In this document: piece by piece, positions 1 to 5,456 of the stretch
Numbering within the stretch: position 1 is the first letter of the stretch
How the letters are laid out: every line of letters begins with the position of its first letter
Source of the DNA: JBALVT01 sp036961345
GTDB lineage: Bacteria; Pseudomonadota; Gammaproteobacteria; Pseudomonadales; Halieaceae
DNA length: 8,783 nucleotides
Reading direction: 5' to 3'
Assembly: GCA_036961345.1 (NCBI GenBank)
Contig: JBALVT010000176.1
Span: forward strand, 1-8,783
The notes under the pieces: generated by a model
Databases searched by the model: none
What the model was told of the DNA's origin: nothing
The model's input: the letters and a program-made list of their open reading frames with translations, nothing else
Translations under genes and position numbers: made by a program

Positions 1-1063
1 CGCCAACTTTCTGCTCCAGTTCCAGGCCCAGTCGCAGTGCTGAACGCGCGTAGTCTGCAACCTGTGGTTTGTATTCCTCTTCAGTCTGTTGAATATAATG
101 TGTGTAGGTTTCAAAGTCTGCGAACTCGTCATCCGGAGATAGGCTTGGGTGTGTTTCCGAGTCTCCTTTAATTTGTGTGATTTCCGAAACGGGCTCCCAG
201 CGCATTCTCCTTTGCGCATATTCGGCTGTGATGGGCGCGCCCTTCAGAGTGGTTTCCGCGTACATATAGCCCTTGGAAATATTGGAGTTATGGGGCATTG
301 CGACAAAACGGGCCCCGGTTCTGTCCTGGGTGTCTTCCAGCCACTGCCAGAGGTCTTCCGGGTATTGGCTCTGGTCGGAACCATAGGGCACAAACTGTTT
401 GGCTTTGTCGCCGGCGTCAGGTGTAAAAACAATTCTGTGTAAATTGGCACCTGTGGGAATAGAGCTCCACTCCCAACCAATAAATGAAGTGAACTCTCCG
501 GGCGAATTGTGTCTTTCGGCGGCATCTACAATTTCATGCCAGGCGGTGGTTTCGGTTTTCAGTGTGTCACCAAATGTGGCTGTGTCCATTATGTTCGCAG
601 GGTCCGCTACCGGATCACTGCCTGGGTTTTCCGCCGGTAGTGGCAATATAGAGTTGAATACACTGGGGCCATCACCGCGCTCGATGGCCCAATTCAAAAA
701 CTTAACGCTATACCAGCGCTTGATATTGCCCCACAGGCCAAGGTCTTCCTCATCGGCTGTGCCCAGGTTCATGGACCTGATAACACCCATTAATTCAGCG
801 TGATCTGAAACAACGAGAAAATCCAGTGGCGTGTTGATTTGCACTCTGGCGCGGTTGTAGGGATGTATTACCGGTAGACCTTTCGCCCACCGATAGGCGG
901 TGTCCGGGTCGGCGGTTTGGTTTTTGTTTAAGTAGGCGTCGAAGGAATAAGAAGTGTGCAAATGCGTGTCGCCAAATAGCAGCTGATTCGAGTCTGCGGC
1001 TAAAGTGATGTTTGCCAGTCCGGCGACAAGTACAGCTGCGCATGTTTTATGAAGTGTGGACAT
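1..1063 (-). CDS. DUF3604 domain-containing exported protein, 5' part (C-terminus outside window)
   Basis: This is the N-terminal 354 codons of a gene that runs off the left edge; no stop occurs inside the window. The protein begins with a Sec-type signal peptide (positive residue at 6, hydrophobic stretch about 8-21, likely cleavage after TLA at 20-22), so it should be exported. It then shows PHP-like metal-site motifs typical of DUF3604 proteins: FGDTHLHTSYS at 30-40 with the HxH pair H34/H36, DFLVVSDHAE at 81-90, FIGWEWSS at 194-201 followed by H209, and MPHNSNIS at 256-263. Family members are usually 600-700 residues, so roughly half is missing. The start is ATG at 1061-1063, with GAGG 9 nt upstream. 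It lies 42 bp downstream of the DUF2894 gene on the same strand, so read-through is possible. The biochemical role of the family is not established; metal-dependent hydrolase activity is an inference from the motifs. Confidence 0.9.
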   Translation of the reverse strand, partial: MSTLHKTCAAVLVAGLANITLAADSNQLLFGDTHLHTSYSFDAYLNKNQTADPDTAYRWAKGLPVIHPYNRARVQINTPLDFLVVSDHAELMGVIRSMNLGTADEEDLGLWGNIKRWYSVKFLNWAIERGDGPSVFNSILPLPAENPGSDPVADPANIMDTATFGDTLKTETTAWHEIVDAAERHNSPGEFTSFIGWEWSSIPTGANLHRIVFTPDAGDKAKQFVPYGSDQSQYPEDLWQWLEDTQDRTGARFVAMPHNSNISKGYMYAETTLKGAPITAEYAQRRMRWEPVSEITQIKGDSETHPSLSPDDEFADFETYTHYIQQTEEEYKPQVADYARSALRLGLELEQKVG

Positions 1064-1105
1064 TTTATTTAGCCTCAGTTGTTCTTATAGCTGAAATTTA
1101 ACACA

Positions 1106-1939
1106 TTAGGGCTCTGGTTTGGCTCGTTTTGATTTTTTAGGGGTTCCGCCCGTCCTCTTTGGTGCCACGCTTTTTGTTTCTTTTGCCAGCGTCTCAAGCC
1201 AAAGCAAGGTGTCGATGTGCTCAACAAACCGGTTTAGATAGTGCGGAGATAACTCGCGCATAGCCGCAAGTGAATCTATCGTCAGGCGCTGGGGGTTCAA
1301 GGGGCCGGCGTCTTCCGGACACTCCTCAATAGCGCGCTTTACCACCTGATCAGCCCGGGCTTTAGCCCTGGAGTCCCTGAACCGCTTTGTTGATTTGAGT
1401 TCAAAGCCTGATGTTGATGCCGAGTGGGTGGAGCTGGCACTACTCGCGTCTAGGTGGCCCAGAGCTTCTTTTTCCTGTCTGGCGATTAGTTCGGAGAAGG
1501 GCAGCTCAGCGTCTTCACTTTGGACGTTGGCCTTCTCTTGCGCCAATGCGGCAGTCAGGCCTTGTAATAACGCCACCTTGTCCGGGAGCCCCCGGCGCGC
1601 TGTAATACGCCCAATTTCCCGATATCTACATTGATCGAATAATTGTTGAAGCAATAGCGCCTTGTCTGGGTTTTCTTTGGCGTTAGCGGTGATGAGCGTC
1701 GCGGCGTGTTCTCGCGCAACTGCCAGGTCTTCCGTGTAGCTATAGATGGCGTCGAGTGTTTTGTCGTTTATCAATTTCTCGACGGGGCGTGATTGCTGGG
1801 CCGCTTGGGTTGCCATAGACTCGATAAATCGAAACCGGACAGGATCAAAGCGGTGTGCACCGTTTTCTCTGAGCGAGTTAACTGCGGTAAGTAGCTCCGG
1901 AGCGTGTTGCTCGCCATCAGTGTTGTTCGATTGGCTTAT
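1106..1939 (-). CDS. DUF2894 protein, fourth gene of Zorya-like operon (probable ZorG); non-standard start
   Basis: I recognise a DUF2894 protein by FDPVRFRFIE (encoded at 1820-1849) near the N-terminus and a C-terminal block with ECPEDAGPLNPQRL and MRELSPHYLNRFVEHIDTLLWLE. The middle is low-complexity and Ser/Ala-rich. The protein ends in a basic tail (KKSKRAKPEP) that could bind nucleic acid or acidic protein, which is inference. It has no signal peptide or membrane segment, so it is cytoplasmic. The first in-frame ATG is at 1814-1816 (236 aa), but that start cuts off the conserved FDPVRFRFIE. Upstream, the frame is open to a stop at 2072-2074 with no ATG, GTG or TTG. The best start by context is ATA at 1937-1939 (277 aa): AGGGAG (1947-1952) lies 7 nt away and the codon overlaps the zorB stop as ATAA. 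An indel joining ATG 1915-1917 to this frame is the alternative. In Zorya type III, as I recall, the DUF2894 partner is called ZorG; its function is unknown to me. Confidence 0.8.
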   Translation of the reverse strand: MSQSNNTDGEQHAPELLTAVNSLRENGAHRFDPVRFRFIESMATQAAQQSRPVEKLINDKTLDAIYSYTEDLAVAREHAATLITANAKENPDKALLLQQLFDQCRYREIGRITARRGLPDKVALLQGLTAALAQEKANVQSEDAELPFSELIARQEKEALGHLDASSASSTHSASTSGFELKSTKRFRDSRAKARADQVVKRAIEECPEDAGPLNPQRLTIDSLAAMRELSPHYLNRFVEHIDTLLWLETLAKETKSVAPKRTGGTPKKSKRAKPEP

Positions 1940-2562
1940 TGATTTGCTCCCTTTGGGACGGGGGCCATTTCTACTCGACGGTTTTGTGAGCGGCCGTCGC
2001 TGCTGGTGTTTGATGCGACGGGTTGTTGTGCGCCAAAGGCCGCGGCAAAAACCATCGAAGGCGGCATGCCGTCATCAATGAGTGCGCGAGTCACTGTCAG
2101 GGCCCGCTCCGCCGACAAATGCCAGTTGTCCTGGAAGCGGTTATTGCCTTTTTGAATCGGTAAACTATCGGTAAACCCGCTGACCATTAATATTTCCTCG
2201 CGATCTCCCAGGTATACCCGAAGTGGTCCTACCAGGGTGCGCAACAATTCTCGCCCTTCGGGCTGTAAATGGTCTGAGTTCAGTGAGAACAGGACGCTGC
2301 CACTAATACCAATCTTGCCGTCTTGTAAGGTAACCCGCCCGGTAGCCAGGGGGTCGGCAAGTGCCTGTTCCAGAGCGATTCGACGTTGCTCTTCTGCCTG
2401 ACGTTTTTGAATTTCATTTTCCAGGGATTGTGCCAGCTCAACTTGAATGCCCAGGGTCCAAACCAGTAATAGAACAAATACACCGACAAGCCCTGCCATC
2501 AGGTCGCCAAAAATTGCCCAAACGGGGGTGTCCTGGTTAATGCCTTCTTCGAGCTGTTCCAT
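1936..2562 (-). CDS. zorB: ZorB-like MotB/OmpA family protein (stator peptidoglycan-binding subunit)
   Basis: This 208-residue protein has MotB architecture. A short cytoplasmic N-terminus is followed by one membrane helix (about 21-40), preceded by Asp20 in the motif VWAIFGDLMAGL. That is the position of the proton-binding Asp of MotB-type stators. A short charged helical linker (about 41-70) leads to a periplasmic OmpA-like domain (about 86-200) with GFTDSLPI at 129-136, NWHLSAERA at 146-154 and NRRVE at 194-198, the usual peptidoglycan-contact motifs. It should assemble with the upstream ZorA-like protein as a proton-driven inner-membrane motor anchored to the cell wall. Its ATG overlaps the zorA stop by one base (TAATG), with AAGG 7 nt upstream inside zorA, indicating translational coupling. 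A flagellar MotB is unlikely because no flagellar or chemotaxis genes are nearby and the partner has a long coiled tail. Confidence 0.85.
   Translation of the reverse strand: MEQLEEGINQDTPVWAIFGDLMAGLVGVFVLLLVWTLGIQVELAQSLENEIQKRQAEEQRRIALEQALADPLATGRVTLQDGKIGISGSVLFSLNSDHLQPEGRELLRTLVGPLRVYLGDREEILMVSGFTDSLPIQKGNNRFQDNWHLSAERALTVTRALIDDGMPPSMVFAAAFGAQQPVASNTSSDGRSQNRRVEMAPVPKGANQ
1947..1952 (-). promoter_or_regulatory. Ribosome-binding site AGGGAG for the DUF2894 gene
   Basis: On the minus strand AAAGGGAG lies inside the last zorB codons, 7 nt before the ATA at 1937-1939. It is the strongest Shine-Dalgarno-like match near the zorB/DUF2894 junction. The ATG at 1915-1917, which is in the zorB frame, would be 29 nt away and is too distant to be served by it. 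This site is the main argument for initiation at or very near the zorB stop. Confidence 0.5.
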
Positions 2563-4580
2563 TAGCTGGCCTTGGCGGAGCTGATTTGTTTTTCCTCGCC
2601 GAGTTGGCGCAGTCCGTCAAAAACTTCTTTTTGGGACATCATGCTCTGATCGATAATTTCCCGGGCCTGTGCGACGTAATAGCCCATTTGCTCGTCGCTG
2701 CGCTCACTCGACTTATCCATGGAGTCCTCGATTCGCGCCAGATGTTCCATTAGCGTGTTGTTTGATTCGTTGAACAGGTTAATCGCCAGGCTAAAGGCGT
2801 CCCCAAGGCTGGACATCTGCGTGACCGAGCCTGCGAAACTGTCGGTCACTTGAGACATTCTGGACAGCTCCGACTCTACGTGTCCGGCAAACTGTGATCC
2901 CACATCATTGAGAAGACCCGACGATGATTTGAGCAGGTTCTCAATGTTTTGCCGTTGCAGGTCCGATGTTTTCTCCAGTGAACCGGACAGGGTATTGAGA
3001 TCCTCCATTATGAGTTTGCGTTCTTCGAGCAGGCCATTGTCGCGCTCGATATTGTTGGATATTTCACTGCGCAAATGTTCGATAACCTGTGCCGCGGCGC
3101 GTGGAGTCTCCGACGCCGTTTGAATGAGTCTTGTCATCGGCTCTTCAAGTTCTTTGCCAAGTGTGCCCAGATGTGACGCTACGGTGGACTCGAGTTCGGC
3201 GAGACGGGCGAGGGCAGCGTCACCGCGTTGTGCTTCATCTTCCCTGAGTTTTGAAAGCTCGCCGCGCATTGTCTTGTTAAGTTCATCCATTTGTTCGCCG
3301 GATTGTTGCCACTGGGTGGATAGGGCCAGCGACATTGACTCGAAGTCCTGTGTTGCAGTGGCAAAAAATGCCTGCTGCGCAGCCGTAACCTGTTTGAGCT
3401 CTTGTGTAAAAACGTTCGCAGCATCGTCATTTTGCCGGGAAGCTTTTTCATGCGCCTCTCCCAGCGAGTTGGACCACCGCTCAAGCCGCATGCTGTCGCC
3501 TGCCTCCTGGCGTTCCAGCGAGGACGAGGTGCTGCGCTCAAACGCAGCGAGCATGCCTTGACCCACACTCTCAAATTGACTACCAAACGCGATGAGCTGA
3601 TCGCTTGCTGTATTGGCCAGCTGTTGATGTGTTTTTTGTACCTCGATGTTCATTCCCGTCATGATTTCGGTAACCGCGGGTTTGAGGTTTTCAGTTGCCT
3701 GTCGTCCACTATCGGCCAGACTTTCTTTTAGCGACTTGTCTACAGAGATAGCCAGTTCCCGATAACTGGATTGTGCCGATTCGTGAAATTGCTGTTGGTT
3801 GTCCAGCAGCTGTTGTTGCAAGGTATTGCCCATTTGCTCCAGGTTTTGCGCCATGGTATCGAGTCTTTGGGCAACATCTGGAAGCGTTTGGGCCTGCAGC
3901 TGCAGAGCCCTGTAGGTTTCCTGGCGATTGTGAGTAAGTGACAAACCACGGAATACGGTTGCAATCCTGGCGTCCAGAATCCCGGTTGCGAGCATTCGGT
4001 CGCGGCGGCTCAGGGTAGAAATAAGCCCGAGCATGGCGGAGGCGGCGACACCGGCTACCGAGGTGCCAAAGGCCAGGCTCAGTCCATTGATAGGCGCTGC
4101 CAGCCCTGCACGGATGGCCTGTAGTTCAGTGGTCCCCTCAAGCGCAAATACAGCACCTTTGAGTGTATCTACCATGCCGACGAACGTACCCAGTAGCCCA
4201 AGCATTACCAGCAGGCCGACAAGATAGGGTGTAATCACAGGCGCAGGCAGCCCAACTCGTTCGCCTTCGATACGGGCACGCACGGAGGTGTGTAATGAGG
4301 GGTCTAGCTTGTTAAGCCATTGCTGGAGTGCCGTGTCAGATAGCGGGTCCTGCTCAGGCATATTCGTCAGTGCTGTTGTCAGCGTGGCAGTAGCGGCACG
4401 AAACTGCAGCAACTCGGCAAATCCAATACTGTAGACACAGCCGATAACGACCGTGACTGCCAGGGCCAGTTTGTCTGAACCAATGAAACCGGCGCCCATC
4501 CAGATGACTGCGATGGCTCCCAGGGCGAAAGCGGTGGCGATAAGTAATCTATTCATATTCATTATGGTCGGCATCTTCAT
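2562..4580 (-). CDS. zorA: ZorA-like MotA/TolQ/ExbB-family membrane protein with long helical tail (DUF802)
   Basis: This 672-residue protein has four likely membrane helices at about 11-32, 38-58, 114-137 and 162-189. The third carries GLLGTFVGM (128-136), the signature of MotA/TolQ/ExbB proton-channel subunits. The fourth is rich in Gly/Ala/Ser (NGLSLAFGTSVAGVAASAMLG). Residues from about 213 to the end are almost entirely helical and Gln/Glu/Ser/Ala-rich, with repeated heptad-like blocks, so a cytoplasmic tail of about 460 residues is expected. This matches DUF802/ZorA proteins and is far longer than in MotA or ExbB. In Zorya systems ZorA forms a pentamer around a ZorB dimer and the tail projects into the cytoplasm; applying this here is inference. 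The N-terminus has four Met codons (1, 3, 7, 9; positions 4580, 4574, 4562, 4556), none with a strong ribosome-binding site. The reported start overlaps the DUF3348 gene by 32 bp. Confidence 0.85.
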   Translation of the reverse strand: MKMPTIMNMNRLLIATAFALGAIAVIWMGAGFIGSDKLALAVTVVIGCVYSIGFAELLQFRAATATLTTALTNMPEQDPLSDTALQQWLNKLDPSLHTSVRARIEGERVGLPAPVITPYLVGLLVMLGLLGTFVGMVDTLKGAVFALEGTTELQAIRAGLAAPINGLSLAFGTSVAGVAASAMLGLISTLSRRDRMLATGILDARIATVFRGLSLTHNRQETYRALQLQAQTLPDVAQRLDTMAQNLEQMGNTLQQQLLDNQQQFHESAQSSYRELAISVDKSLKESLADSGRQATENLKPAVTEIMTGMNIEVQKTHQQLANTASDQLIAFGSQFESVGQGMLAAFERSTSSSLERQEAGDSMRLERWSNSLGEAHEKASRQNDDAANVFTQELKQVTAAQQAFFATATQDFESMSLALSTQWQQSGEQMDELNKTMRGELSKLREDEAQRGDAALARLAELESTVASHLGTLGKELEEPMTRLIQTASETPRAAAQVIEHLRSEISNNIERDNGLLEERKLIMEDLNTLSGSLEKTSDLQRQNIENLLKSSSGLLNDVGSQFAGHVESELSRMSQVTDSFAGSVTQMSSLGDAFSLAINLFNESNNTLMEHLARIEDSMDKSSERSDEQMGYYVAQAREIIDQSMMSQKEVFDGLRQLGEEKQISSAKAS

Positions 4581-5301
4581 TAATAGTCTCGATCAATCCG
4601 AGTATTGGTAGCAATCGGGTTTCGGTTTCGGCCAAGAGCATTTCTTGCAGTTCGCCAAGATACCTATTTAGCAGTGGCGTCCAGTGGGCGTCTGGGCTCG
4701 GTGGTCGATTTTGCGCAGCGTTATACTCGTTCAAGGTGTCATCAAAACGCTGAGCCACCAACTTGGGTAGCACTCCCAGAGCATTTCTTGAATACAGAGA
4801 AAGGGTATCTCCAAGTACCGTATCAAGCGCGGCGAGCTGTGATAAACGTGGTGAAAGACCTGACGCTACATCTCTTACCTGCGCCTGTAATTTTTGAACC
4901 TTTAAATCGATCTGGCGTTGATGCGCAGCGTAAAACTTCACATAGGCATCGCGGGTCAGGGCAGCGTCGCTGGGCGCGGTGTCTAGTGGCACGGGTCGTT
5001 TTAGTCTTGAAAGCTCTCTATTTGGTGAAAAGCTTTTCACTATGGACTCAATGATAGCCGCTTGAGTTTGCAAAAAGAGTTGCTGGACTGACTTGCCCGC
5101 AACAGGCACAGAAGCAAATTCCATATTCGACAGTTTGCCGTGTGTATCCAGTATGAGAATCGAGTCAGGCAGGTCTATCAGTTGCGCCAATCTCTCAGTA
5201 AAAGGCGTAGGTCTGGTCTCTGCCTTGCCTAAATTCAGGCCGCTGAGAAAACGGACGAGGCGAGCGCCGTTTGGAGGCGACTGGGAAGCTGTTTGTGCCA
5301 T
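4549..5301 (-). CDS. DUF3348 protein, first gene of Zorya-like operon (probable ZorF)
   Basis: This 250-residue protein is soluble, with no signal peptide or membrane helix, and I recognise it as DUF3348. It shows the N-terminal ARLVRFLSGL (13-22) and PFTERLAQLIDLPDSI (33-48). A helical middle follows with YVKFYAAHQRQ (120-130), VRDVASGLSPRLSQLAALD (142-160) and LPKLVAQRFDDTL (178-190). The protein ends in an acidic tail. No catalytic motif is visible. The start is bounded: a TAA lies two codons upstream of ATG 5299-5301 in the same frame, and the next Met is residue 60. The ribosome-binding site is weak (only GTGG, 9 nt upstream). Its stop lies inside the start region of the zorA-like gene, so the two are transcriptionally and probably translationally coupled. 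As I recall, DUF3348 is the ZorF component of type III Zorya; its molecular role is not known to me. Confidence 0.82.
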   Translation of the reverse strand: MAQTASQSPPNGARLVRFLSGLNLGKAETRPTPFTERLAQLIDLPDSILILDTHGKLSNMEFASVPVAGKSVQQLFLQTQAAIIESIVKSFSPNRELSRLKRPVPLDTAPSDAALTRDAYVKFYAAHQRQIDLKVQKLQAQVRDVASGLSPRLSQLAALDTVLGDTLSLYSRNALGVLPKLVAQRFDDTLNEYNAAQNRPPSPDAHWTPLLNRYLGELQEMLLAETETRLLPILGLIETINEDADHNEYE

Positions 5302-5456
5302 AAATTTTTACCACAATGCCATTGACTGGATTGAGCGAGGAGGTTATTCAGGGCTTATAAAGCGCTATTAGTGTATGGCACCGCCGTCGGGACCTGGTCG
5401 GTGAATACGCCAAAAGGCGGGCAGTATATACGATTAAGCCCCGTGGGTCGCCACCG
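5302..5456 (-). promoter_or_regulatory. Intergenic region between gcvP and the Zorya-like operon; probable operon promoter, no clear terminator
   Basis: This 155-bp gap must carry any promoter dedicated to the DUF3348-zorA-zorB-DUF2894 operon and any terminator of gcvP. On the minus strand TATAAG (5354-5359) is a fair -10 match, but no convincing -35 lies 16-18 nt upstream of it. Two small hairpins follow the gcvP stop: GTGG/CCAC with a 4-nt loop within 5441-5456, and CGCC/GGCG at 5408-5419. Neither is followed by a T-run, so read-through from gcvP into the operon cannot be excluded. The assignment is tentative. Confidence 0.25.

Noticed and set aside
399..803. 134-codon plus-strand open frame, and others at 149-442 and 244-525
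   Set aside because: They are shadows of the DUF3604 gene, which is open through the left edge on the minus strand and carries recognisable motifs throughout.
1746..2081. 111-codon plus-strand open frame across the zorB/DUF2894 junction
   Set aside because: It is antisense to the conserved OmpA C-terminus and the DUF2894 N-terminus; it is low-complexity and matches no family I recognise.
3124..3561. 145-codon plus-strand open frame opposite zorA, Ser/Cys/Arg-rich
   Set aside because: Its composition is that of the antisense of a Glu/Ala/Ser-rich coiled coil; it has no recognisable motif and the opposite strand is a clear gene.
1936..4580. Flagellar motA/motB or TonB-type exbB/exbD pair
   Set aside because: The channel protein has a tail of about 460 residues unlike MotA or ExbB, the partner has an OmpA domain unlike ExbD, and the neighbours are DUF3348 and DUF2894 rather than flagellar or TonB genes.
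5408..5419. CGCC-AAAA-GGCG hairpin downstream of gcvP as a terminator
   Set aside because: A 4-bp stem with no T-run after it on the minus strand is too weak to call an intrinsic terminator.
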